A stretch of 39,586 nt of DNA. It comes from Methyloceanibacter sp. (GTDB taxonomy: Bacteria; Pseudomonadota; Alphaproteobacteria; Rhizobiales; Methyloligellaceae). The stretch is taken from the NCBI GenBank assembly GCA_030669345.1, contig DAOVDX010000003.1, forward strand, positions 1-39,586, in the 5' to 3' direction. The position numbers and the translations under genes were made by a program. Below are positions 1 through 7,183 of the stretch, piece after piece. Numbering within the stretch: the first letter of the stretch is position 1; the number at the start of each line of letters is the position of its first letter. The notes below the pieces were generated by a model. That model made no database searches and was not told the origin of the DNA. It saw only the letters and a list, made by a program, of their open reading frames with translations.

Positions 1-1
1 G

Positions 2-646
2 GGCGTGCGTGGCATCAAGTTGAACAGCGACGATCAGGTGATTTCCATGACCATCCTCGGTCATGTGGAGGCCGACGCGCCCGAACGCGCCGCCTATGTG
101 CGCCAAGCCAATCTCGTTCGCCGGGGAGGCGCCGACAGCGAACCGGAGGTCGAGCCGGAAGTTGAGGGTCAGGACACCGTGGCGCTCTCGACAGAACGTT
201 ATGCCGAGCTTGGAGCCCGAGAAGAGTTCGTGCTGACCATTTCCGAGAACGGTTACGGCAAGCGCTCGAGCGCTTATGAGTTCCGGGTGTCGGGTCGTGG
301 CGGCAAGGGTATCATCGGCATGGTCGTCAATCAGCGGAACGGTAAGCTCGTGGCGTCGTTCCCGACCGAGGAAACCGACCAGCTCATGCTGGTTACCGAC
401 CGTGGCCAGCTCATCCGTATTCCCGTCGCGGGCATCAGCATTGTGGGCCGCTCGACACAAGGCGTGAAAGTGTTCGACACCGCAGACGACGAGCGCGTGG
501 TCTCGGTGGAACATATTCCCGATGAGGGTGGTGACGACGAAGAGGGCGATGACGTCGAAGACGCCGAAGCCGGCGAGGATGACGTCCAAGACGGCGATCA
601 AGGTGACGGCGATCAGGACGATGGGGATGCGCCTGAAGAGGCGTGA
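2..646 (+). CDS. gyrA: DNA gyrase subunit A, C-terminal part (5' end outside window)
   Basis: GyrA is the breaking-and-rejoining subunit of DNA gyrase, which introduces negative supercoils using ATP. Only the last ~214 residues lie here: the end of the C-terminal DNA-wrapping beta-pinwheel. The opening GVRGIKL, the internal VSGRGGKGI and the stretch TDRGQLIRIPV followed by STQGVKV are typical GyrA pinwheel-blade sequences. An insertion rich in Glu/Val (about residues 40-60 of the fragment) separates blades, as I recall from other alphaproteobacterial GyrA. The protein ends in a strongly acidic tail of about 40 residues (Asp/Glu/Gly repeats) after VEHIPDE. It converges on the downstream regulator gene with a 56 bp gap, in which I see no clear terminator. 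Identity is secure; the missing N-terminal part with the active-site Tyr cannot be assessed. Confidence 0.95.
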   Translation, partial: GVRGIKLNSDDQVISMTILGHVEADAPERAAYVRQANLVRRGGADSEPEVEPEVEGQDTVALSTERYAELGAREEFVLTISENGYGKRSSAYEFRVSGRGGKGIIGMVVNQRNGKLVASFPTEETDQLMLVTDRGQLIRIPVAGISIVGRSTQGVKVFDTADDERVVSVEHIPDEGGDDEEGDDVEDAEAGEDDVQDGDQGDGDQDDGDAPEEA

Positions 647-702
647 TGCCTCCGGCGCCCCTGCGGTCCTACGCAATCTTAAAAATAGGCCGGGTTAGCG
701 AC

Positions 703-1482
703 TCAAACAGTCGAAAATGGCGACACTTCAGCCGTGCTCTGGCCATGCAGGGCCATGAGTGACCCTGCTGCCGGCGTCAGTTCGGCAAGGTCGGCGATCG
801 CAGGGACCAAGGCCCGGTGCCGTTCGGGATGGCTGAGCAGGCCACTCGCCCTAAGGCGCGACATCGTTCTCGACAGCATATCGGCATTGAGACCGAGATA
901 GTCGGCCATGTCGCTCCGGCCGAGCGGCACGTCGAAGATCAGGCCTCCGCATGAGGAGGGTGACCCGGTGCGCAAAGCGAGTTCCAGCAAAAAGGTCGCG
1001 ACGCGTTGCTGGCAATCGAACCGGCCAACGGCCGCCATGTGAATGGCTTGGCGTGCGTTCTGCTTGGCCACGGCGTTTTGCATATAGTTCGTGACTTTCG
1101 GTTCGGCTGCGGCTAATTCGGCGAACGCGCTCCACCGGAAACGAAGCACTTCACCTGGCCGCACGACAGAAAGAGTGGCGCCGGCATCGACTGGTGCGAA
1201 GGCTGATCGGAACAGATCGCCGGGGTAGAGCAGGGTGATGACCTGGCGCAAGCCATGGGGCAACGTCACAGTCAACATGAGCGCGCCGGAGCGTACGACA
1301 AACACCGCTTCGCTATCGTCGAAGGCGAGAGCAATCGTTTGTCCACGTCGTGTTCGAACGGTTGCGCCATGCGCTGCTAGATCGGCCGGTATTGCAACGG
1401 TCCCAAACGGCCGCCTCTCCATCCGGATCGCGCTTGCCGGTGGGGTCGGATCTTGGGTCTTCAAGCTCGCTGTCATCACCAT
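703..1482 (-). CDS. Crp/Fnr-family transcriptional regulator (FNR/FixK-like recognition helix)
   Basis: A 259-residue cytoplasmic regulator with an N-terminal cyclic-nucleotide-binding-like beta-barrel (about residues 35-125, including the turn LLYPGDLF), a dimerisation helix (about 130-155) and a C-terminal winged helix-turn-helix (about 185-220). The recognition helix contains D201, S204 and R205, matching the spacing of Glu-x-x-Ser-Arg that reads TTGAT half-sites in FNR/FixK, with Asp for Glu. No N-terminal Cys cluster for an iron-sulfur cluster is visible; the only Cys are at about 157 and 178, so oxygen sensing by a classical FNR cluster is unlikely. The ATG at 1482 has a strong GGGGGAG ribosome site 6 nt upstream. 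A perfect TTGAT-N4-ATCAA palindrome lies 63 bp upstream of the start, suggesting autoregulation. Divergent from ompW. The ligand is unknown. Confidence 0.88.
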   Translation of the reverse strand: MVMTASLKTQDPTPPASAIRMERRPFGTVAIPADLAAHGATVRTRRGQTIALAFDDSEAVFVVRSGALMLTVTLPHGLRQVITLLYPGDLFRSAFAPVDAGATLSVVRPGEVLRFRWSAFAELAAAEPKVTNYMQNAVAKQNARQAIHMAAVGRFDCQQRVATFLLELALRTGSPSSCGGLIFDVPLGRSDMADYLGLNADMLSRTMSRLRASGLLSHPERHRALVPAIADLAELTPAAGSLMALHGQSTAEVSPFSTV

Positions 1483-1545
1483 AGCGTGCTCCCCCGCACG
1501 AGGTTGTCGAAGCTTAAGCAGTTCTGCGAGGGGCCCTCTCGCGCT

Positions 1546-1559
1546 TTGATATTGATCAA
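1546..1559. promoter_or_regulatory. FNR/FixK-type box 1 (perfect)
   Basis: The sequence reads TTGAT-ATTG-ATCAA, an exact match to the anaerobox palindrome TTGAT-N4-ATCAA. It is the site nearest the regulator gene, centred about 70 bp upstream of its ATG on the minus strand. Autoregulation is an inference. Confidence 0.75.
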
Positions 1560-1653
1560 ATCGGTTAGGGAGTGCGACACCTAGTCCAAGTGGCGCGCCG
1601 CCCGCAACGGATTGGCCCCGTCAAAAGTCCGATATATGACCGCAAAAGCGGTG

Positions 1654-1668
1654 AATTGATACGTACAC
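1654..1668 (+). repeat. 15-bp direct repeat, copy 1 (AATTGWTACGTACAC)
   Basis: This copy reads AATTGATACGTACAC. It matches the copy at 1730-1744 in 14 of 15 positions and contains the palindrome TACGTA. The two copies are 76 bp apart, and each lies just upstream of an FNR-type box in the ompW promoter region. It may be a second regulator's site; that is inference. Confidence 0.55.
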
Positions 1669-1685
1669 GGCAGATCGCAGCCAAT

Positions 1686-1699
1686 TTGATCCAGATCAA
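1686..1699. promoter_or_regulatory. FNR/FixK-type box 2 (perfect)
   Basis: The sequence reads TTGAT-CCAG-ATCAA, a second exact anaerobox. It lies 187 bp upstream of the ompW ATG and about 103 bp upstream of the proposed ompW transcription start, a position where an upstream activator or repressor could act. Confidence 0.75.
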
Positions 1700-1729
1700 T
1701 GTTTTCGTTGCATGCCCGCAACAGTCGCA

Positions 1730-1744
1730 AATTGTTACGTACAC
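1730..1744 (+). repeat. 15-bp direct repeat, copy 2 (AATTGWTACGTACAC)
   Basis: This copy reads AATTGTTACGTACAC and ends 2 bp before the FNR-like box at 1747. It is paired with the copy at 1654-1668; the single difference is A/T at the sixth base. Confidence 0.55.
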
Positions 1745-1746
1745 AA

Positions 1747-1760
1747 CTGATTTCGATCAG
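1747..1760. promoter_or_regulatory. FNR-like box 3 (CTGAT-N4-ATCAG), proposed class II site of ompW
   Basis: The sequence CTGAT-TTCG-ATCAG is a perfect palindrome differing from the FNR consensus only in its outermost base pair. Its centre lies about 42 bp upstream of the transcription start expected from the -10-like TACACT at 1784-1789, the spacing used by FNR/CRP at class II activated promoters. Confidence 0.6.
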
Positions 1761-1783
1761 GAATTTCAGTCCATCGGCACTGG

Positions 1784-1789
1784 TACACT
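1784..1789 (+). promoter_or_regulatory. candidate -10 element of ompW
   Basis: TACACT matches TATAAT at four of six positions. There is no good -35 hexamer, as expected for an activator-dependent promoter with an FNR-type site overlapping the -35 region. The transcription start would be near 1796, giving a leader of about 90 nt. Confidence 0.4.
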
Positions 1790-1885
1790 CGCCCAGATCG
1801 TCTCAGGTTTAAGACAGCAAAGCCTGTCTCATATTTTAGGGAACAAGAACGAGGTCGATTGTCGCGGCCGCTGGGGGACTTCAAA

Positions 1886-2605
1886 ATGAAAAGGGTAGCA
1901 ACAGGGTTGGTCGCGGGCGCGTTTTTAGCGGCTTGCATCATGGGCGGGACATCGTCCGCTTCAGCTGGAAACGAGCACGGGGATTTTATGATCCGTGCTC
2001 TGGTGACAGGCGTGCAGCCTGAGACAGACGCCACGGTGACCGCGGGCGGCGCGCGCATTCCCGGTGCCAATGCCGATGTCAGCAACGAAATTATCCCGGC
2101 GACGACACTCACATATTTCTTCACCGATAATCTGGCGGTCGAGCTGTTCTGCTGCTTCGCGAAACTTGATATTGACGGCAAGGGCAGCATTGTGGGTCTT
2201 GGCCAGATCGCCGACACCTGGATCTTCCCGCCCGCGCTGACGGCCCAATATCACTTCACCGGGATGGGCGCTTGGAAGCCCTATGTGGGTGTGGGTCTTC
2301 AATACATCGCCTTCTTCGATGAAGGCACTGGGCGGAACGCGCTTGGCGCCACGAGCGTCGGCATTGACGATGCCTTGGGCCTCACGCTCCAGGCGGGTCT
2401 CGACGTCGATATCGGCAATAACTGGTATCTCAACGGCGACGTGAAGAAGACTTTTATGGATACGAAGATCCGTTGGAACGGTACTGGCGTCCGCGCCAAA
2501 GCCGACCTGGATCCTTGGATTTTCTCAGCCGGGCTCGGCTATCGCTTCAATCTTAGCGACGTGTTTGGTCATAGCGCGCAGACCGCCTCAGTACCCATAA
2601 AGTAA
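1886..2605 (+). CDS. ompW: OmpW-family outer membrane protein
   Basis: A 239-residue outer-membrane beta-barrel of the OmpW family, small eight-stranded channels implicated in uptake of hydrophobic compounds and in stress adaptation. The N-terminus MKRVATGLVAGAFLAAC... is a signal peptide, probably cut after SSASA. The family pattern is visible in alternating hydrophobic strands, the stretch NWYLNGDVKKTFMDTKI, and the terminal strand DPWIFSAGLGYRF followed by a short tail. I chose the ATG at 1886 because a GGGGGA ribosome site sits just upstream and it gives a proper signal peptide; a TTG at 1859 would add nine odd residues. The gene is followed by a strong terminator and stands alone. The upstream FNR-type boxes suggest oxygen- or nitrogen-oxide-linked control; E. 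coli ompW is also known to be FNR-controlled. Confidence 0.9.
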   Translation: MKRVATGLVAGAFLAACIMGGTSSASAGNEHGDFMIRALVTGVQPETDATVTAGGARIPGANADVSNEIIPATTLTYFFTDNLAVELFCCFAKLDIDGKGSIVGLGQIADTWIFPPALTAQYHFTGMGAWKPYVGVGLQYIAFFDEGTGRNALGATSVGIDDALGLTLQAGLDVDIGNNWYLNGDVKKTFMDTKIRWNGTGVRAKADLDPWIFSAGLGYRFNLSDVFGHSAQTASVPIK

Positions 2606-2626
2606 AGAAGAGAGTTGGGGTGGGAA

Positions 2627-2655
2627 GGGTCCGGCCCTGCCGGGCCCATTTTTTG
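2627..2655 (+). terminator. Rho-independent terminator of ompW
   Basis: A 9-bp GC-rich stem (2627-2635 with 2639-2647, one G-U pair) with a 3-nt loop is followed directly by ATTTTTTG. It lies 22 bp after the ompW stop codon. Confidence 0.85.
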
Positions 2656-2802
2656 TCTCGAGTTGCCCAGACAGCCAGCCTTTCTAGGAGCGATGCGGTC
2701 TTGCCGATTAAGGTGCCGCACGGCTAGAAGGGGCTGAAGATGCGCGGGCGCGCTTATCCATCGTGGATGACGGGCCGACTGGCGCATGGGAGTGTAGGCG
2801 CC

Positions 2803-3297
2803 ATGCGCGTTGGTCTTTATTCCGGCAGTTTCGATCCCGTCACGTTCGGGCATGTGGATATCGTGCGCCGGGCCGCGCATCTCGTCGACCGGCTGGTGAT
2901 CGCCATCGGCACCCATCACGACAAGCATCCGCTGTTTTCCGCCGAAGAACGGGTGAAGCTGGCTAATGAAGTGCTTCAGCCAATCGCCAAGGAAACGGGG
3001 ATGTCCCTTGAAGTGGGCACCTATGACAGCCTGACCGTCGACGCGGCCAAGGCAGCGAAGGCCACGGTCGTCATCAGGGGCCTGCGCGATGCCGGCGATT
3101 TCGACTACGAGATGCAGATGGCTGGCATGAACGCGGCTCTTGCGCCTGAGATCGAGACAGTGTTTTTGGCTTCGTCGCCCGGCACCCGCCATATCGCGGC
3201 GAGCCTTGTCCGTCAGATTGCCGCAATGGGTGGCGATGTATCGACCTTCGTGCCGCCCTTCGTTGCGGCAGCCCTCAAGCAGAAATTCACCCCCTAA
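2803..3297 (+). CDS. coaD: Phosphopantetheine adenylyltransferase
   Basis: CoaD catalyses the reversible transfer of AMP from ATP to 4'-phosphopantetheine, giving dephospho-CoA, the penultimate step of coenzyme A synthesis in the cytosol. The 164-residue protein has the nucleotidyltransferase signature [10 protein letters not shown] near the N-terminus (T14 and H17 of the T-x-G-H motif), the conserved [15 protein letters not shown] block, and the C-terminal SLVRQIA region corresponding to the ISSTxxR motif. The ATG at 2803 gives the usual [12 protein letters not shown] start and length; the frame stays open to an ATG at 2740 that has its own AGGGG site, but the extra 21 residues do not look like CoaD. 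It is followed after 30 bp by two cyclophilin genes, a frequent arrangement in Hyphomicrobiales. Confidence 0.95.
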   Translation: MRVGLYSGSFDPVTFGHVDIVRRAAHLVDRLVIAIGTHHDKHPLFSAEERVKLANEVLQPIAKETGMSLEVGTYDSLTVDAAKAAKATVVIRGLRDAGDFDYEMQMAGMNAALAPEIETVFLASSPGTRHIAASLVRQIAAMGGDVSTFVPPFVAAALKQKFTP

Positions 3298-3327
3298 ATC
3301 CGTGTTCAAAACTCGTGAGGAGACCCC

Positions 3328-3975
3328 ATGAAGATCAGGGCCATCGTCCTATTCAGTGCAGCGCTGCTTTTCGGCGCTTTGAGCGTTTTCGGTACGGCGC
3401 AGGCCGGAAATCTTGGCGATCCGTCATCGCTCAAAGAGAAGGCGCCTGCCGTCTATAAGGCCAAGTTCGACACCAGCAAGGGCACGTTCGTCATTGAGGT
3501 GCATCGTGCCTGGGCACCCAACGGCGCCGACCGTTTCTACAATCTGGTCAAGAGTGGCTTCTATAACGACGCGCGCTTCTTCCGGGTTCTCGACGGCTTC
3601 ATGGTGCAGTTTGGCATTAGCGGCAATCCGGATGTCTCTGCCGTGTGGCGCGATGCGCGCATCCCCGACGATGGCGTGAATGAGAGCAATCAGCGTGGAT
3701 ATGTGACTTTCGCCACTGGCGGGCCCAACACGCGGACCACGCAAGTCTTCATCAATTTCGGTAACAACCATGGCTTGGACGGCCAGGGCTTCTCGCCGTT
3801 CGGCAAGGTCGTGTCGGGCATGAAAGTCGTTGATGCCCTCTACAGCGGCTATGGCGAGGGCGCGCCGAGTGGCCGAGGGCCTGACCAGGGGCAAGTCCAG
3901 GCGAAAGGCAACACCTATCTCAACGCCAAGTTCCCCAAGCTCGATTACATCAAGAAAGCCACGATCGAGCAGTAG
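3328..3975 (+). CDS. Cyclophilin-type peptidyl-prolyl isomerase, exported
   Basis: A 215-residue cyclophilin that isomerises Xaa-Pro bonds during folding of exported proteins. Residues 1-26 form a signal peptide ending in GTAQA, so the enzyme is expected in the periplasm. The cyclophilin fold is seen in the KFDTSKGTFVIEV strand, the active-site segment FFRVLDGFMVQFG (catalytic-type Arg and Phe) and TTQVFINFGNN, where cyclophilins usually have SQFFI. A C-terminal extension of about 35 residues follows the core. A good GAGGAG ribosome site precedes the ATG. It lies 30 bp after coaD and 38 bp before a second, signal-less cyclophilin, so the pair probably serves periplasm and cytoplasm from one transcript. 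Confidence 0.92.
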   Translation: MKIRAIVLFSAALLFGALSVFGTAQAGNLGDPSSLKEKAPAVYKAKFDTSKGTFVIEVHRAWAPNGADRFYNLVKSGFYNDARFFRVLDGFMVQFGISGNPDVSAVWRDARIPDDGVNESNQRGYVTFATGGPNTRTTQVFINFGNNHGLDGQGFSPFGKVVSGMKVVDALYSGYGEGAPSGRGPDQGQVQAKGNTYLNAKFPKLDYIKKATIEQ

Positions 3976-4013
3976 CACCCGACAACATTAGACAGCACAT
4001 AAGGAGGCCCCAA

Positions 4014-4478
4014 ATGGCGGCAACCCCAGAAGACACGCTCATCCTCGAGACGAGCAAGGGCAATGTAGTGATTGAATTGCTTCCCGACCTCGCGCCCAAT
4101 CACGTGGCCCGTATCAAAGAGCTAGCCCGCCAGGGCTTTTACGACGGCGTTCCGTTTCATCGCGTGATCGACGGCTTCATGGCGCAGACCGGCGATCCGA
4201 CCGGCACTGGCACGGGCGGCTCCGGTCAGAAGCTCGGCGCCGAGTTTAACGCCGAGCCGCATGTCAGAGGCATTTGCTCCATGGCCCGGGCGCAGTCTCC
4301 GGACTCCGCCGACAGCCAGTTTTTCATCGTGTTCGACGATGCGGGTTTCCTCGATCGCAAATACACGGTCTGGGGCCGCGTGATCGAAGGCATGGACAAT
4401 GTCGATAAGATCAACAAGGGCGAGCCGCCGGCGAGCCCGGACACGATCGTTTCAGCCAAGATCGCCGCTGACGCATAG
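4014..4478 (+). CDS. Cyclophilin-type peptidyl-prolyl isomerase, cytoplasmic
   Basis: A compact 154-residue cyclophilin without a signal peptide, matching cytosolic bacterial PpiB-type enzymes in length. The active-site block FHRVIDGFMAQTGDP is intact, followed by the Gly/Thr-rich loop TGTGTGGSG and the conserved SADSQFFI and WGRVIEGMD segments. The AAGGAGG ribosome site upstream of the ATG is near perfect. It follows the exported paralogue by 38 bp and is likely co-transcribed with it and with coaD. Confidence 0.94.
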   Translation: MAATPEDTLILETSKGNVVIELLPDLAPNHVARIKELARQGFYDGVPFHRVIDGFMAQTGDPTGTGTGGSGQKLGAEFNAEPHVRGICSMARAQSPDSADSQFFIVFDDAGFLDRKYTVWGRVIEGMDNVDKINKGEPPASPDTIVSAKIAADA

Positions 4479-4509
4479 GGCTTAAGAGGCTCAGAGAAGG
4501 GGGCACGCC

Positions 4510-4965
4510 ATGTCGGTGCAGGCCGGTCTATTCACGCTTGTTGCGCTCATCGCCGGTGGCATGATTGCTTTGCAGGCCCCCATCAATGCCGAGGCTGCAG
4601 GCCGGCTCGGCAATCCTCTTGCCGCCGCGACCATGTCGTTCTGCGTTGGCACCATTGCGCTCGTGGCGTTGATGGCGCTCTTCGCGCGGCACAACACGGA
4701 TCTCGGCGCGCTGAAATCGATGCCCCTCTATATGCTTCTCGGGGGCGGGCTGCTCGGCGTGATCTATGTGACCGTCAATCTGATGCTGGTCCGCCATATC
4801 GGCATCGCCGCGGTCATGGCGCTCGGCATCGCCGGCCAACTCTTCGCCGCGCTGTTCATCGACCGCTGGGGCATGTTCGACATGGTGGAGCGCGAATTGA
4901 ACGCCGGCCGTGTCGGCGGCGCCGTGCTGGTGTTGGTTGGCGCCCTTATGGTGCGGCTCTTCTAG
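4510..4965 (+). CDS. DMT-family membrane protein (DUF606/YdcZ type)
   Basis: A 151-residue inner-membrane protein with about five hydrophobic helices: residues ~5-25, 36-58, 72-92, 97-118 and 133-150. The sequences [26 protein letters not shown] and ending [15 protein letters not shown] fit the DUF606/YdcZ group of half-size drug/metabolite transporters, which have a single repeat and are thought to work as dimers. Substrate unknown. A GAGAAGGGG ribosome site precedes the ATG. The stop codon is followed within 2 bp by the TTG start of queA, so the two are translationally coupled, but I see no functional link to queuosine. Confidence 0.8.
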   Translation: MSVQAGLFTLVALIAGGMIALQAPINAEAAGRLGNPLAAATMSFCVGTIALVALMALFARHNTDLGALKSMPLYMLLGGGLLGVIYVTVNLMLVRHIGIAAVMALGIAGQLFAALFIDRWGMFDMVERELNAGRVGGAVLVLVGALMVRLF

Positions 4966-4967
4966 TT

Positions 4968-6053
4968 TTGCGTACCGACCTTTTCGATTTCCATCTCCCC
5001 GAAGCGCTCATTGCGTTGCGCCCAGCGAACCCGCGCGATGCAGCGCGGCTTCTCGTGGTGGCCGGTGATGGGCGCGACGCACTTGCCGATAAGGTGATGA
5101 CGGACTTGCCCGCGCTGTTGCAGCCGGGAGATGCGCTGGTGCTCAACGATACGCGCGTGATCCCCGCCGCCCTGAAAGGCACCCGCACACGGGGCGAGGT
5201 TTCGGCTCAGGTGTCGGTGACGCTGGCCGAACGGCTCGACGACGCGCGCTGGCAAGTCTTGGCGCGTCCGGCCAAGCGCCTTGATGTGGGTGACCGCATT
5301 AAGTTTGGTGAAAGCGGCAATGTTTGTGGGCTCGGTGCACTGGACGCGACCGTCGAGGCCAAGGGCACGGAAGGCCAAGTGATGCTCGCGTTCGATCTCA
5401 GCGGTGCGGCACTGCACGACTCCGTCGAGGCATTCGGTGCCATGCCGTTGCCGCCTTACATCGCGGCGCGGCGTCCCGCCGACCAACAGGATCGCAGCGA
5501 CTACCAGACCATGTTCGCGCGTGAGGAGGGGGCCGTGGCGGCGCCGACCGCGGGTCTGCATTTCACCGATGCGCTGATGCAGGCCTTGGATGCGCGGGGC
5601 GTGTCACGTCATTTCGTGACGCTGCATGTGGGGCCCGGAACGTTTCTGCCCGTACGGGTCGATCAAACGGAAGGCCATAAGATGCACGCCGAATATGGTG
5701 TGATCAGTGCAGAGGTTGCGGAGGCTTTGAACGCGGTGAAGGCGAAGGGGGGACGCATCGTCGCCGTTGGGACCACCTCGCTTCGGCTGTTGGAAAGTGC
5801 GGCGGGCGAAGATGGAACGCTAAAACCTTTTTTGGGCGAAACGGACATCTTCATCACGCCAGGCTATCGCTTCCGTTTTATCGATCAGCTGTTGACCAAT
5901 TTCCATCTGCCGCGCTCTACCCTGTTCATGCTTGTCGCTGCCTTCTCAGGACTGGAAACCATGAAGCGTGCTTATGCCCATGCCGTCGAGGAGCATTACC
6001 GGTTCTACTCCTATGGCGACGCATGCTTGCTGAGCCCGCCAGAACGCGCATGA
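4968..6053 (+). CDS. queA: S-adenosylmethionine:tRNA ribosyltransferase-isomerase
   Basis: QueA transfers and rearranges the ribosyl group of S-adenosylmethionine onto 7-aminomethyl-7-deazaguanine in tRNA, giving epoxyqueuosine at the wobble position of GUN anticodons. The 361-residue product matches the family length. Family segments include [14 protein letters not shown] at the N-terminus, [12 protein letters not shown], the central [11 protein letters not shown] and [10 protein letters not shown] blocks, and [19 protein letters not shown] near the C-terminus. The only start giving the full N-terminus is TTG at 4968, two bases after the previous stop and without a clear ribosome site, so translation probably depends on coupling. 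The stop overlaps the tgt start (ATGA), forming a queA-tgt unit. Confidence 0.95.
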   Translation: MRTDLFDFHLPEALIALRPANPRDAARLLVVAGDGRDALADKVMTDLPALLQPGDALVLNDTRVIPAALKGTRTRGEVSAQVSVTLAERLDDARWQVLARPAKRLDVGDRIKFGESGNVCGLGALDATVEAKGTEGQVMLAFDLSGAALHDSVEAFGAMPLPPYIAARRPADQQDRSDYQTMFAREEGAVAAPTAGLHFTDALMQALDARGVSRHFVTLHVGPGTFLPVRVDQTEGHKMHAEYGVISAEVAEALNAVKAKGGRIVAVGTTSLRLLESAAGEDGTLKPFLGETDIFITPGYRFRFIDQLLTNFHLPRSTLFMLVAAFSGLETMKRAYAHAVEEHYRFYSYGDACLLSPPERA

Positions 6054-7183
6054 CCGACCTGTTCTCATTCGGGCTCAAGGCGCAAGACGGCGGTGCCCGG
6101 ACGGGCGTGATCTCGACGCCGCGCGGTGAAATTCGCACGCCCGCCTTCATGCCGGTGAGCACGGGCGCCACGGTGAAGGCAATGTTCCCGGAGGATGTTG
6201 CGGCAGCCGGCGCGGATATCCTTCTCGGCAACACTTATCATTTGATGCTCCGCCCCGGTGCCGAGCGCGTCGCCAAGCTCGGCGGCTTGTACAAATTCAT
6301 GCATTGGGAGCGGCCCATCCTCACCGATAGCGGTGGCTATCAAGTCATGTCGTTGTCCAAGCTTCGTCGCATCACCGAGGAAGGCGTCACTTTCCAGTCT
6401 CATATCGACGGCGCCAAAATCAAACTGACGCCAGAGCGGGCCATCGAAATTCAATGTCTGCTCGGTTCCGACATTCAGATGGTTCTCGATGAATGCACGC
6501 CGTTCCCGGCGACGCGCGAGGAGGCGAAATCCTCGCTCGATCTGTCCATGCGTTGGGCCGAACGGTCCAAGGCCGCGTTCACTGACATGAGCGCACCGGG
6601 CCAAGCACTGTTTGGCATCGTCCAGGGCAGTATCTATCCTGATCTGCGCGAGATGAGCGCAAGCGGGCTCACCGATATAGGCTTTCCTGGTTATGCGGTC
6701 GGCGGGCTGGCGGTGGGTGAGGGACAAGAGGCGATGTTCGAAATGGTCGAACTGACCACCGCGTTTCTCCCCGAAGACCGGCCGCGCTATCTGATGGGCG
6801 TGGGCACGCCGCAAGATATGCTGGGCGCCATCGCTCGCGGCATCGACATGTTCGACTGCGTGATGCCGACCCGTTCTGGCCGCCACTGCCAAGCCTTCAC
6901 CTGGGGCGGCAAGTTGAACATGCGCAACGCGCGCTTCGCCGAAGACATGAGCCCGCTCGACGCGGAGAGCCAATGCCCCGCTGCCCAGTATGAGCGCGCC
7001 TATTTGCATCATCTGGTGAAGTCAGGCGAGGCGCTTGGGTCGATGCTGCTCACCTACGCCAATGTGCAGTTCTATCAAGAACTCATGGGCCGCGCCCGCG
7101 AGGCCATCGCGCAAGGCAATTTTGCCGGCTTCGCCGAGGATGTGTGCCGTCGCTATGATACGAGCGGCGATAGCGAAGACTAA
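6050..7183 (+). CDS. tgt: Queuine/preQ1 tRNA-ribosyltransferase, with non-canonical zinc site
   Basis: Tgt exchanges guanine-34 in tRNAs with GUN anticodons for preQ1, the first tRNA-level step of queuosine synthesis; QueA acts next. The 377-residue protein has the substrate-pocket segments LTDSGGYQ and [10 protein letters not shown] and the nucleophile segment MFDCVMPTR. Near the C-terminus, where most bacterial Tgt proteins carry a C-x-C-x2-C zinc motif before YLHHL, this protein reads [18 protein letters not shown]. The first Cys is Ser, the third is absent with the segment one residue shorter, and only the middle Cys and the His remain. My recollection is that other Hyphomicrobiales Tgt proteins look alike, so the enzyme may still be functional. 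The start at 6050 overlaps the queA stop (ATGA). The stop codon overlaps that of the convergent EamA gene. Confidence 0.93.
   Translation: MTDLFSFGLKAQDGGARTGVISTPRGEIRTPAFMPVSTGATVKAMFPEDVAAAGADILLGNTYHLMLRPGAERVAKLGGLYKFMHWERPILTDSGGYQVMSLSKLRRITEEGVTFQSHIDGAKIKLTPERAIEIQCLLGSDIQMVLDECTPFPATREEAKSSLDLSMRWAERSKAAFTDMSAPGQALFGIVQGSIYPDLREMSASGLTDIGFPGYAVGGLAVGEGQEAMFEMVELTTAFLPEDRPRYLMGVGTPQDMLGAIARGIDMFDCVMPTRSGRHCQAFTWGGKLNMRNARFAEDMSPLDAESQCPAAQYERAYLHHLVKSGEALGSMLLTYANVQFYQELMGRAREAIAQGNFAGFAEDVCRRYDTSGDSED

Noticed and set aside
2740-2802. Upstream in-frame ATG with AGGGG site giving CoaD 21 extra residues
   Set aside because: The extension has no family resemblance, and the internal ATG at 2803 gives the standard CoaD N-terminus and length.
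6065-7012. A 315-codon minus-strand open frame opposite tgt, and similar long antisense frames opposite mfd, glmU, glmS and the liv genes
   Set aside because: They are mirror frames of strongly coding GC-rich genes; composition is His/Arg-rich and no family features are visible.
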